Shown here: positions 42,666 through 51,229 of the stretch, one piece after another
Position numbering within the stretch: position 1 is the first letter of the stretch
Layout of the letters: every line of letters begins with the position of its first letter
Source of the DNA: an uncultured Alphaproteobacteria bacterium
GTDB taxonomy: Bacteria > Pseudomonadota > Alphaproteobacteria > UBA7985 > CAJQQZ01
NCBI GenBank assembly: GCA_905480575.1
Contig: CAJQQZ010000032.1
Span: 1-64,000, forward strand
Length of the DNA stretch: 64,000 nucleotides
Direction of reading: 5' to 3'
Notes under the pieces: generated by a model
Database searches by the model: none
Told to the model about the DNA's origin: nothing
Seen by the model: only the letters and a program-made list of their open reading frames with translations
Made by a program: the position numbers and the translations under genes

Positions 42666-43829
42666 TTATATCCCTTCGAACTGGCGGCCAGGATTGAGGA
42701 CAGCCTTAGGGTCAAAGGCTCTTTTTACCCCCTCACTTAGCATTCGGTTGCCTGGAGCAAGAGGGTCAAAAACATCCAACCTTTTGCGAATATCTTCAGG
42801 CGCTTTGAAGAGTAAAGCTTGTCCCCCCACAAGGGCTAATGCAGCACGGATGTCCAACCCGGATTGGTTTTCATCAAGCCCAATCCAAACAAGACCGCCG
42901 CCCCAATCATAGAACGCAGCTACATCACCTTGTTTTTTGAGTTCGTTTACCAATGCCGGCCCAGCCGTAAGCGTAGTTGAAACCTTCCAAACGATATCTT
43001 TCTTAGAGAGCAGAGAATTCACTTCCCTAACTTCGACCCAGAAAGCGTCTCCCTCTTCGTTCCCTATTGTTTCTAATTCACCAAAAGAGGCGAGCGCCAA
43101 CTTCAGCTCCTCGATGCGATAAGCAACTGATTTCTCCAATCCTTCTATCTGTACCGCGGTCTGTGACCTTCCTGGGACGTGGGCGGCGGTAACGACATCA
43201 AAGGGACTTCCCAACGCAACCGACATAAACTGAACAGCGCTCTCATCACTGAGGCCCGACGCGAAAAGAGTGACGCGACTTTCCTGAATGGGCAGAGTCT
43301 TCAACGTGACATCTGTCATCGCGGCTAATGTTCCCCACGACCCTGCCATCAGCTTGCAAAGATCGTAGCCAGTGACGTTCTTCATCACCCTACCGCCGTT
43401 CTTGATCTGCTCGCCCCGACCATTGATCATCTCAACACCCAAGAAGTGGTCGCGTGCAGCCCCTTTGGATAGGCGGCTTGGTCCTGAAAGATTTGTCGCT
43501 AAGACTCCGCCAATAGATGGCTCAGCGCTTGAACCCAGCAAGGCTGCGTAAGATGGCGGATCAAAAGCTAGACGTTGCCCCCCTTCCGCTAGAACTTTGG
43601 TTATCTCACTGACTGGTGTTCCTGCTTTGGCAGATACAACCATTTCGGATTGTTCGTAGAAATTGACACCTGTCAGACCAGATAAATCCAGCTGATTATC
43701 GCAATCGATGCACCGCCCAATAGTGCGTTTACTACCCTGCCCCAGAACTTCTATTGTCTTGCCTGAGCTATTATGCTCTTGGATGATCTTTTTTGCTTCT
43801 ACCGCGGTCGTTGCTTTAACTGTAGGCAT
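42666..43829 (-). CDS. glcE: Glycolate oxidase FAD-binding subunit GlcE
   Basis: A 387-residue FAD-binding (PCMH-type) subunit. VSAKAGTPVSEITKVLAEGG, SSAEPSIGGVLATNLSGPSR and GRVMKNVTGYDLCKLMAGS are the FAD-contact blocks of GlcE. It works with GlcD and GlcF to oxidise glycolate to glyoxylate. It starts three bases after glcD and ends with EGI-stop, whose coding bases double as the ribosome-binding site for glcF. Confidence 0.95.
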   Translation of the reverse strand: MPTVKATTAVEAKKIIQEHNSSGKTIEVLGQGSKRTIGRCIDCDNQLDLSGLTGVNFYEQSEMVVSAKAGTPVSEITKVLAEGGQRLAFDPPSYAALLGSSAEPSIGGVLATNLSGPSRLSKGAARDHFLGVEMINGRGEQIKNGGRVMKNVTGYDLCKLMAGSWGTLAAMTDVTLKTLPIQESRVTLFASGLSDESAVQFMSVALGSPFDVVTAAHVPGRSQTAVQIEGLEKSVAYRIEELKLALASFGELETIGNEEGDAFWVEVREVNSLLSKKDIVWKVSTTLTAGPALVNELKKQGDVAAFYDWGGGLVWIGLDENQSGLDIRAALALVGGQALLFKAPEDIRKRLDVFDPLAPGNRMLSEGVKRAFDPKAVLNPGRQFEGI

Positions 43830-43832
43830 TGG

Positions 43833-45284
43833 TTAAGCGGCCTCCATTTTAGCAACCTGTCCGTCTTCCAACGGAAAGACTTTCGCGGGATTCAAGAGCC
43901 ACTGCGGATCGAAGACTGATTTCAATCGCTTCATCTGATCAAGGTCATCTTTGTTGAACATGATCGGCATGAGGTCGCGTTTCTCGATTCCAACGCCATG
44001 CTCACCTGTCAGACATCCACCAACATCCACACACAACTGGAGGATTTCTGCGCCCATTTCTTCAACACGTTCCAACTCGCCTGGCTTGTTGCCGTTGTAG
44101 AGCACAAGGGGATGGAGGTTGCCATCGCCCGCGTGAAAAATGTTGGCCACTTGCAGCCCATACTTGTCCGAAATCGCCTGGATACCTTTGAGAACTTCAG
44201 GCAACCGAGAGGTCGGTATGGTTCCATCCATACAAAGGTAGTCCGGTGAGATTTGTCCTACCGCACCAAAGGCTGATTTCCGACCCTTCCAGATAGCAGC
44301 GCTCTCTGTTTCATTATAACTGACTTTCAGCGACACCGGATTGAAGTCTTTGGCAATGCTGGTGATTTTCCCCAGCTGGTCGTCAATTTCTTCATCCGAG
44401 CCTTCCACTTCGATGATCAGCATGGCTTCCACGTCGAGCGGATATCCTGCATTTGTGAAGTTTTCGGCTGCATGTATCGCTGGACGGTCCATAAACTCGA
44501 TGGCGACAGGAATGATTCCAGAGGCAATAATTGCAGCGACACAGGCTCCCGCATCCTCATTCGCATTAAACCCTACGAGGACAGGTCGCGCACCCTCTGG
44601 GCTGCGGAGAATACGTACGGTAATTTCTGTCACAACGCCCATCATGCCTTCAGAACCGATGAACAGCCCCATCAAGTCATAGGAATTGGCGTCTAAATGC
44701 TTGCCGCCGAATTCGACTATTGATCCGTCCATCAATGCTACTTTGAGGCCAAGAACATTGTTGGTTGTGACACCATATTTCAGACAGTGAGCCCCACCAG
44801 AATTCATCCCAATATTACCTGCAATCGTACAAGCCAGCTGACTGGAGGGATCTGGCGCATAAAAGAAGCCGTCCGGTGACACCGCGTTAGTGATGTTGAT
44901 GTTCGTCACACCAGCCTGAACTGTTGCAGTGCGGTTGTCATAGTCAATCTCGAGAATTGACTTCATTTTTGACACACCGAGAATAACTGCGTCACCCAAC
45001 GGCAACGCACCGCCCGCCAGAGACGTCCCCGCTCCTCTAGCCACAACGTTTACTCTTTGATCGTTGCAATACTTGAGAACAGCGGAAATTTCTTCTGTTG
45101 TCGAAGGCAGAACGACTGCCAAAGGCATCTGACGGTATGCCGCCAATCCATCTGTCTCAAAAGGGCGTAGCTCGTCCTCTTTGTCGATCACCGCGTCATC
45201 CGCACTAATCAGACTGCGCAACGCTGAAACAATTTCTGCCTTGCGGCTCACTATTTTTGGATCGGCCTCGGGTAGTTGCAACAT
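43833..45284 (-). CDS. glcD: Glycolate oxidase catalytic subunit GlcD
   Basis: A 483-residue FAD-linked oxidase. The PCMH FAD domain shows VVARGAGTSLAGGALPL, PSSQLACTIAGNIGMNSGG and LKYGVTTNNVLGLKV; the C-terminal oxidase domain has IFHAGDGNLHPLV and CLTGEHGVGIEKRDLMP, with the catalytic histidines. It oxidises glycolate (or D-lactate) to the 2-oxo acid. ATG 45284 has a GGAGGA Shine-Dalgarno that overlaps the stop codon of the upstream lyase gene (TAGGAGG), coupling the two. Confidence 0.95.
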   Translation of the reverse strand: MLQLPEADPKIVSRKAEIVSALRSLISADDAVIDKEDELRPFETDGLAAYRQMPLAVVLPSTTEEISAVLKYCNDQRVNVVARGAGTSLAGGALPLGDAVILGVSKMKSILEIDYDNRTATVQAGVTNINITNAVSPDGFFYAPDPSSQLACTIAGNIGMNSGGAHCLKYGVTTNNVLGLKVALMDGSIVEFGGKHLDANSYDLMGLFIGSEGMMGVVTEITVRILRSPEGARPVLVGFNANEDAGACVAAIIASGIIPVAIEFMDRPAIHAAENFTNAGYPLDVEAMLIIEVEGSDEEIDDQLGKITSIAKDFNPVSLKVSYNETESAAIWKGRKSAFGAVGQISPDYLCMDGTIPTSRLPEVLKGIQAISDKYGLQVANIFHAGDGNLHPLVLYNGNKPGELERVEEMGAEILQLCVDVGGCLTGEHGVGIEKRDLMPIMFNKDDLDQMKRLKSVFDPQWLLNPAKVFPLEDGQVAKMEAA

Positions 45285-45295
45285 ATCAAATCCTC

Positions 45296-46276
45296 CTAAG
45301 AAGCTGCAGCGATCTGTTCTGCTTTCTTGACCATGTTCTCAGCCTGTTTAATTGATGCGATGTCAATTAAACGACCATCCAGTGACACAGCGCCCAAGCC
45401 CTGAGCTGTGGCTTCTTCCATCGCCTCAATTATACGCTTGGCTTTGGTAATGTCGGCTTCTGAAGGGCTGTAAACTTCATTGGCGAGATCAAGCTGTGAT
45501 GGATGGATCGCCCATTTGCCTTCGCAACCAAGAACACCAGCACGATTTGCTTGCGCTCTAAAACCTTCTGAATCGGAGAAATCACCAAAGGGGCCATCCA
45601 CAGCGCGCAAGCCATAGGCTCTCGCTGCGACAACCATTCGAGAAACCGCGTAGTGCCACATGTCGCCCCAATGGTACTGGCGATCACTGTCCCCGGCTTC
45701 GCCAGTCAAAACGCCGTAGTCAGCATGTGGACCACCAATCATAGTGGTTCGGGCTTGTGTGGATGCTGCGTAATCTGCAACACCGAAATGAAGTGACTCA
45801 TTGCGTTTCGATGCGGCAGCTATCTCGTCAACGTTCGCCATGCCGAGTGCTGTTTCAATGATGATCTCAAACCCGAGACGCTTCTGACGACCAACTGCAT
45901 CCTCAACCTGGGTGCAAAGCATATCCAGCGCATAGATATCTGATGCGGTACCGATCTTTGGCAACATCAAAAGATCCAGCCTCTCGCCGGATTGTTCTAT
46001 GATATCAATCACATCTCTATACATGTAGTGAGTGTCTAGGCCATTCACCCGCACCGAAAGTGTCTTGTCGCCCCAGTCCAGTTCCTGAATAGCTTGAATG
46101 GCATTCTTTCTTGCTTGCGGTTTCTCATCAGGGGCAACGGCATCTTCAAGATCCAGGAACACGACATCCGCAGAAGACTGTGCTGCCTTCTCAAGAAACC
46201 TCATTTTACTGGCCGGAACGGCCAGTTCAGATCGGTTCATTCTCGCTGGCGCTTGTTCAACAATAGTAAATGACAT
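45296..46276 (-). CDS. HpcH/HpaI-type CoA-ester lyase (malyl-CoA/beta-methylmalyl-CoA lyase-like)
   Basis: A 326-residue TIM-barrel lyase of the citrate lyase beta-like family. SELAVPASKMRFLEKAAQS, VVFLDLEDAVAPDEKPQAR (metal Glu/Asp), SVRVNGLDT (substrate Arg) and FEIIIETALGM (Glu) are the Mcl active-site blocks; HFGVADYAAS and GCEGKWAIHPSQL follow. Mcl proteins join glyoxylate with acetyl- or propionyl-CoA, or run in reverse. Directly upstream of glcDEF, it can consume the glyoxylate they make. The start is ATG 46276 with AAGGAT upstream; the frame overlaps the IclR gene if read further. Confidence 0.88.
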   Translation of the reverse strand: MSFTIVEQAPARMNRSELAVPASKMRFLEKAAQSSADVVFLDLEDAVAPDEKPQARKNAIQAIQELDWGDKTLSVRVNGLDTHYMYRDVIDIIEQSGERLDLLMLPKIGTASDIYALDMLCTQVEDAVGRQKRLGFEIIIETALGMANVDEIAAASKRNESLHFGVADYAASTQARTTMIGGPHADYGVLTGEAGDSDRQYHWGDMWHYAVSRMVVAARAYGLRAVDGPFGDFSDSEGFRAQANRAGVLGCEGKWAIHPSQLDLANEVYSPSEADITKAKRIIEAMEEATAQGLGAVSLDGRLIDIASIKQAENMVKKAEQIAAAS

Positions 46277-46286
46277 CAGTACATCC

Positions 46287-47093
46287 TTAGTTTTGGGAGC
46301 TCGGGGAGTTACCACCAAATTCTCGCGTTATTCTTTCAGCTGTGGAACAGACCAACTTGCCTAGCTCCTGGAACTTGTTATCAGGTATTCTTGCTAGCGG
46401 ACCCGACAAAGATAATCCAGCCACGGGATCACAGTTTTCATCATATATTAGCGAAGCAACACAACGAAGTCCGACGGCATGTTCTTCATCATCAATGGCG
46501 TAGCCATCGCGCAGTGCATCAGCAAAAGCTTGGCGCATGACAGACATATCAGTGATCGTTTTATCGGTCACTCTGCGCATACCTGTTTTGGCCAGCAGAG
46601 CTGAACGTTCCTGTTCCGATTGCACGGCCAACATGGCCTTACCTATGCCAGAACAATGGAGCGGGACCCTTGTTCCTGGGGCCGCCATCGCGCGCATCAT
46701 TTGACGAGATTCAATCTGCGCCACATAGACGGCAGCATCACCGCTCTGAACCGCAAGGTTAACCGTCTCGCCCGTTGTCTCCATCAGCGCTTTCATGAAT
46801 GGTCTCGCCGTTTGAATGAGGTCGCGGTCACGAACAAAGGCGTTACCAATCGAGAAGGTTTTCACACCAACCGACCAAGTCAGGCTATCGGCGTCAAAAC
46901 GAGCAAATTTTTCCTGCTGAAGGGTCGATAACAACCGATGTGTTGTTGAAGGTGGAAAGCCAGACTGGGCGGCGATCGTTTTGAGAGACAACCCTCCTCC
47001 ACCATTAGCTAAAATCTCCAGCAACTGCAGTGCTTTTACGAGAGATTGGACTTGGCCTTTGTTGGAACCGTTGCTGTCAATTTTTGTTGGCAC
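46287..47093 (-). CDS. IclR-family transcriptional regulator
   Basis: A 268-residue regulator. The N-terminal winged HTH appears as LSLKTIAAQSGFPPSTTHRLLSTLQ, the effector (GAF-like) domain includes MRAMAAPGTRVPLHCSGIGKAML, DDEEHAVGLRCVASLI and VAGLSLSGP. IclR members often sense glyoxylate, pyruvate or allantoin-pathway compounds, which suits control of the glycolate genes that follow within 11 bases. GTG 47093 is the start; its ribosome-binding site lies in the arm of an inverted repeat (47098-47117). Confidence 0.92.
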   Translation of the reverse strand: MPTKIDSNGSNKGQVQSLVKALQLLEILANGGGGLSLKTIAAQSGFPPSTTHRLLSTLQQEKFARFDADSLTWSVGVKTFSIGNAFVRDRDLIQTARPFMKALMETTGETVNLAVQSGDAAVYVAQIESRQMMRAMAAPGTRVPLHCSGIGKAMLAVQSEQERSALLAKTGMRRVTDKTITDMSVMRQAFADALRDGYAIDDEEHAVGLRCVASLIYDENCDPVAGLSLSGPLARIPDNKFQELGKLVCSTAERITREFGGNSPSSQN

Positions 47094-47097
47094 AGAG

Positions 47098-47117
47098 CTT
47101 CTCCTATACCGGAGAAG
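47098..47117 (-). promoter_or_regulatory. Inverted repeat overlapping the ribosome-binding site of the IclR gene
   Basis: CTTCTCC and GGAGAAG are perfect 7-base complements separated by six bases, four bases upstream of the GTG start. On the mRNA the second arm is the Shine-Dalgarno. It could be an operator for autoregulation or a hairpin limiting translation of the regulator. Confidence 0.5.
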
Positions 47118-47174
47118 TTAACAAACTGTCCGCACTATGTAAAACGTCATTCCACAATATGAGACAAGAAAACC

Positions 47175-48038
47175 TCAATCCTGCCTAGACAATTTGTATT
47201 CACGGTAAAGGATAAAAATACCACTTCCTACGATCAGCAGTCCGCCAGCAATTGAAGCGAGATCAGGTATGTCGCCCCAAATCATAAATCCAAAGAGAGC
47301 AGCCCAAACCAACCCTGTGTATTCAAAGGGAGACGTAATCGCCGGATTGGCAAGCGTGTAAGCCTTGGTGATTAGGAACTGCGCTGACACACCAAACAAA
47401 GCAACAAATGCAACCAGCGCAAGTGATTCAGTGCTAACAGGCTCCCAAATCCACAACTGCGGAATCCACATGGTGGAAGCAAACCCTAACAGGGTGTAAA
47501 ACAAAATCGACTGCGCCGATTGTTTCTCGCCAAGCCGCCTGGTTGCCAATGCAACGAGAGCCCATCCGAATGCAGCGGCTAACATATACAACATCGGCCA
47601 TTGGAACCCGCCGCCAGGTTTAGTCATTAGAACAACCCCAAGGAATCCCACAACGACAGCCGACCAGCGTTTCAACCCGACCTGTTCCCTCAAGACAGGC
47701 ACCGAAAGAGCCGTCAAAAACAGCGGAAATGAGAAGAACAGCGCCGTCGCTGTTGCCAGCTCCAAATACTTCAGACCCGTGAAGAACAAGCACCAAGACA
47801 CGACGTTCACAAAAGTCCTGAAGAACAAAAGCTTGGGCTCATGGATCTTCAAATCCATTCTGGCCCTAAAGAGCTTCGTACCACTGTAGAGGAAAACAAT
47901 CCCAAAGAGGCTTCGGATGAAGATGATTTGCAGAACAGCCAATTCGACGGTAAGCCATTTTATCCCGCTGTCCTGGATAACAAAGAGAACTGCACCAAAG
48001 AGTACCATCACGATGGCTACCAATATTTGTTTGTTCAC
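47175..48038 (-). CDS. DMT-superfamily (EamA) transporter
   Basis: A 287-residue membrane protein with ten predicted helices in two EamA repeats of about 140 residues each (first from VAIVMVLFGAVLFVIQDSG, second from MLYMLAAAFGWALVALATRR). FIRSLFGIVFLY and SPFEYTGLVWAALFGFMIWGD are typical of EamA drug/metabolite exporters. The substrate is unknown. It stands alone between the IclR operon and the VWA gene. Confidence 0.88.
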   Translation of the reverse strand: MNKQILVAIVMVLFGAVLFVIQDSGIKWLTVELAVLQIIFIRSLFGIVFLYSGTKLFRARMDLKIHEPKLLFFRTFVNVVSWCLFFTGLKYLELATATALFFSFPLFLTALSVPVLREQVGLKRWSAVVVGFLGVVLMTKPGGGFQWPMLYMLAAAFGWALVALATRRLGEKQSAQSILFYTLLGFASTMWIPQLWIWEPVSTESLALVAFVALFGVSAQFLITKAYTLANPAITSPFEYTGLVWAALFGFMIWGDIPDLASIAGGLLIVGSGIFILYREYKLSRQD

Positions 48039-48207
48039 TTTGCCACCTGTTTTTCAAAACCAGATCTTCCCTAGCACCTAACGCATGGCAAAGCATCCTG
48101 ATAAATGAAGGTTCGGCGGCTATCGTTTATGACTGCAGTCACTTCCAGAGAGCACCAAACTGGGCTACTCTCCGTCTATACGAGCTAAAACAGTGATTGG
48201 GGAAGAC

Positions 48208-49377
48208 ATGATGGCATTCCAAAGATATTGGTTCGGAGTCCTCATTTGCTTGACGGCATTTGGACCGGCGAAAGCAGACACTGTGTTGGTATTGGACGCA
48301 TCAAACTCAATGTGGGGCGAAATCGGCGGTACTCACAAGATTGACATTGCTAAAGAAACCGTTGGCTTGATCATGCACGATTGGCCAGAAAGCGAAGCCA
48401 TTGGAATGATCGCCTACGGCCATCGACGTAAGTCTGATTGCAGCGATATCGAAACCCTTGTTCCCATTTCGCAGGGAGCAGCTGCAGACATTGCACGCCT
48501 CACCCAACAGCTTTCGCCCAAGGGCAAAACACCGCTCAGTGATGCAGTACTAGCAGCCGCTGAAGCGCTTCGATATCAAGAGTCGGAAGCGACGGTCGTT
48601 CTCGTCACAGACGGTGTCGAGACGTGCAACCAAGACCCCTGTCTACTGGCCACTCAATTGGAACAGCAGGGTATAGACTTCACCGCCCACGTGATCGGCT
48701 TTGACATGTCCTTGGAGGAACAAGCCTCTGTTGCTTGTCTCGCCTATGAAACAGGCGGTTTGTTCCTTCCCGCTGATAACGCTGGCGAGTTGGCTGAGGC
48801 TTTTGGAGAGGTCAGCGAAGTTTTGCAGGAAGAACAAGCACCAGCGATTGAAAGAGAGGCCGCTCTAACCGTCCCCAACGAAGTACCGGCTTCAACCAGC
48901 TTTTCTGTTCAGTGGTCAGTTGAAGAAGCGGTTTCGCAAGTCCGCATAATGTTGGTGCCCGAAGGAGCAGGCCCTAACAAGGCTTTCCACTCTATCAACT
49001 CACTCTCACCTCACAGATCATTCATTGCCCCCAATGAGCTTGGAGCCTACGACGTAATCGTTTGGGATGGCACGACAAAGTCTGTACTTGCCCGGCAACC
49101 GCTCCTGGTTGTTGAAGGCGGTGTGCAAATCTCTGCACCAGACAACGTTACTGCAGGCCAAAACTTCACTGTGAGTTGGGGGGCTGAAGGGACAAAAGTC
49201 GACCGAATAGCCGTTGCTACAATCGGCCAAGCCAAACCAAGAGGTCTCTACAACCGCTCTGCCTCCGGAAGAACGGAACGAAAAATGAGAGCCCCGAAAG
49301 AGGCCGGTCGATATGAGGTCCGCTACATTGGAGTTGGGGATACGGTCCTGGCGACGACGACTATCACAGTGGAGTAA
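48208..49377 (+). CDS. Secreted von Willebrand factor A-domain protein with two Ig-like C-terminal repeats
   Basis: About 389 residues. A signal peptide (MMAFQRYWFGVLICLTAFGPAKA) leads into a VWA domain with an intact MIDAS: DASNSM, KGKTPLSDAV (Thr) and VTDGVETC (Asp). After residue 215 come two related beta-rich modules, each opening with a pattern like V-x-V/APxxVxAGxxFxVxW (TVPNEVPASTSFSVQW and SAPDNVTAGQNFTVSW). The VWA part likely binds metal-dependent ligands in the periplasm or outside. ATG 48211 has better spacing to GGGGA than ATG 48208. No MoxR or transporter gene accompanies it. Confidence 0.83.
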   Translation: MMAFQRYWFGVLICLTAFGPAKADTVLVLDASNSMWGEIGGTHKIDIAKETVGLIMHDWPESEAIGMIAYGHRRKSDCSDIETLVPISQGAAADIARLTQQLSPKGKTPLSDAVLAAAEALRYQESEATVVLVTDGVETCNQDPCLLATQLEQQGIDFTAHVIGFDMSLEEQASVACLAYETGGLFLPADNAGELAEAFGEVSEVLQEEQAPAIEREAALTVPNEVPASTSFSVQWSVEEAVSQVRIMLVPEGAGPNKAFHSINSLSPHRSFIAPNELGAYDVIVWDGTTKSVLARQPLLVVEGGVQISAPDNVTAGQNFTVSWGAEGTKVDRIAVATIGQAKPRGLYNRSASGRTERKMRAPKEAGRYEVRYIGVGDTVLATTTITVE

Positions 49378-49383
49378 ATCGGC

Positions 49384-49686
49384 TTACTTGTTCAGGCCGT
49401 TCCAACAGGCCTCGTCGTAACCTAAAGCCCAAGCAGCGCCTTGCTCCACATCGCTTAGTTCATGCCAGGCTTTACCGTTAGAAGCTGGAAATTTGGCCTC
49501 ATTCCCACTATCCCAAATGTTCTCTGTCCAGCCAAGTTTACGCCAGTGTTTCTTGTACTTTCCTGGAATTTGATACCAAGCAAGACTACTCCATTCCGCA
49601 TCAACGGAAGAGTCTGCCTGCACTGAAGAAAAGGTAAACAAACTTACCAAAACAACAACTAGTGACGCTTTGAGGACTCTAACCAT
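49384..49686 (-). CDS. Small secreted protein of unknown function
   Basis: A 100-residue protein with a signal peptide (SLVVVLVSLFTFSSVQA) and a mature part of about 75 residues rich in Trp (SLAWYQIPGKYKKHWRKLGW, TENIWDSG, AAWALGYDEACWNGLNK). A single cysteine is near the end. No family was recognised. It is tail-to-tail with the VWA gene, only six bases apart, so the two are not cotranscribed. Confidence 0.65.
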   Translation of the reverse strand: MVRVLKASLVVVLVSLFTFSSVQADSSVDAEWSSLAWYQIPGKYKKHWRKLGWTENIWDSGNEAKFPASNGKAWHELSDVEQGAAWALGYDEACWNGLNK

Positions 49687-49755
49687 GACTACCTACAAAT
49701 TGTTTTTTGTCAATTTAGACAATAAACAATTTGTGTCAAGTTCTGATGCGCCCGT

Positions 49756-50970
49756 CTATCCTTTCAACAGATCTTTCATATTAGTTGAAGGATCGCTCAG
49801 GACCTCAGGAGCAATAGATTTTTTCATACCAATCAAACGCATGCCAACGACGTATTCCTGCGCTGAGTTACAGGCATTGACGGCTTTTAAGACACCATCC
49901 CTGAGCGCAAAGACAGCAAATTTGCCTTCTTCCAAAGAACCTCGAAGCACGAATTCATCGTCGTCCATAGGAACGCCGGCCATTTGCAGGCGATAGTCAT
50001 ATTGCTGGGTCCAGAACCATGGAACCTCGTTGTAGGCCTTCGGTTGCTCGACGATTGCACTTGCGGCGGCTTTTGACTGAGCTATCGCGTTGTGAACTGA
50101 TTCAAGACGGATGCCGTAACCAAGACTAAGGTTGTCAGTGTATGCGACGTCACCGACCGCATAGACATTGGCATCCGATGTCCGGCTGAATTCGTCAACC
50201 ACAACACCATTGGTGCATTCCAAGCCAGCCTGTTGAGCCAATTCATCATTGGCAACCGCACCTATTCCCACGATTACCAAATCGACGTCAACGCGGTCAC
50301 CGTTGGAGGTCACAACTGCTTCGACAGCTGTATCACCTTCAAAGGCTGTCACGCCGGTAGAAACCTGAATAGTGACACCTTTGTCTTGATGAACCTTTGT
50401 GAAGAATTCAGAAACCTGCGGCGCAACACCTCTGGCCATCATGCGGTCCAGGAACTCGAACACAGTGACTTCACAGCCCATTTTCCTGAGGCTTGAGGCA
50501 GTTTCCATGCCAATGTATCCACCGCCGATTACAGCTACTGATTTCGCATTCTCCGCCATCGCTTGAAGTGCCAGGGCATCATCAACCGTCCGGAGATAGG
50601 CAATTCCTTCCAAATCAGAACCGGGAACAGAAATCTCCCTTGCTCTGGTGCCTGTCGCGATGATTAAGTCATCGTAGCTGAGTTCTTTGTCGCCGTAGCG
50701 GACTATCTTGGCGCCAACGTCGATAGACTGCACCTTCGCATTGCGGATCAGGTTTATATTTTGATCAGGATAGAAATCCTCTGAGCGAAGAAAGGATTTC
50801 TCAATCGGCTGCTCCCCGAGCAAGAAGGCTTTAGACAGCGGCGGGCGTTCGTAAGGCAAATGGCTTTCATCACCAAGGATCGTAATCTCACCCTCGTATT
50901 TCATCTGGCGAAGAGAGATTGCTGCTTGGGCGCCGGCTTGTCCGGCACCAATGATTACAACACCAGCCAT
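49756..50970 (-). CDS. FAD-dependent ferredoxin/rubredoxin reductase
   Basis: A 404-residue pyridine nucleotide-disulfide-type oxidoreductase. FAD binding is at VVIIGAGQAGAQAAISLR, NAD binding at VAVIGGGYIGMETASSLR, and NVYAVGDVAY gives the second FAD motif; YERPPLSKAFL is the marker of putidaredoxin/rubredoxin reductase-like enzymes. It should pass NADH electrons to a small carrier that feeds the Rieske oxygenase encoded two genes upstream. No ferredoxin gene is next to it. Confidence 0.9.
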   Translation of the reverse strand: MAGVVIIGAGQAGAQAAISLRQMKYEGEITILGDESHLPYERPPLSKAFLLGEQPIEKSFLRSEDFYPDQNINLIRNAKVQSIDVGAKIVRYGDKELSYDDLIIATGTRAREISVPGSDLEGIAYLRTVDDALALQAMAENAKSVAVIGGGYIGMETASSLRKMGCEVTVFEFLDRMMARGVAPQVSEFFTKVHQDKGVTIQVSTGVTAFEGDTAVEAVVTSNGDRVDVDLVIVGIGAVANDELAQQAGLECTNGVVVDEFSRTSDANVYAVGDVAYTDNLSLGYGIRLESVHNAIAQSKAAASAIVEQPKAYNEVPWFWTQQYDYRLQMAGVPMDDDEFVLRGSLEEGKFAVFALRDGVLKAVNACNSAQEYVVGMRLIGMKKSIAPEVLSDPSTNMKDLLKG

Positions 50971-50989
50971 GTGCTTGGTCCTAACTTAT

Positions 50990-51223
50990 CTAAATTCTTC
51001 CGTGATCTTTCAGGCAAGACCGCATACGTTCCACACGATCCCACTCCCCACGCTGTAAAGCAAAGACCAGCGCGTTGGTCCAGTAGAAACAGGCTTCCTC
51101 TACTGCACCTGTCGCAAAATGGATGGCAGCGCCCTTCTCATAGATCTCTGCAACACGGTCTGTACGCTCTCGTTGCAGCAGATCGAGCAACTCATCGTTT
51201 AGAGCCTCAAGCTCTTGGTTCAT
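50990..51223 (-). CDS. Small helical protein between Rieske oxygenase and reductase genes
   Basis: A 77-residue, probably all-helical protein with a TPR-like helix pair (AVEEACFYWTNALVFALQRGEWDRVERMRSCL). It has no cysteine pattern for a ferredoxin. It sits six bases after the oxygenase stop and 19 bases before the reductase start, so it is part of the operon. A structural or assembly role for the oxygenase is a guess; no family was recognised. Confidence 0.7.
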   Translation of the reverse strand: MNQELEALNDELLDLLQRERTDRVAEIYEKGAAIHFATGAVEEACFYWTNALVFALQRGEWDRVERMRSCLKDHGRI

Positions 51224-51229
51224 TGAGAT

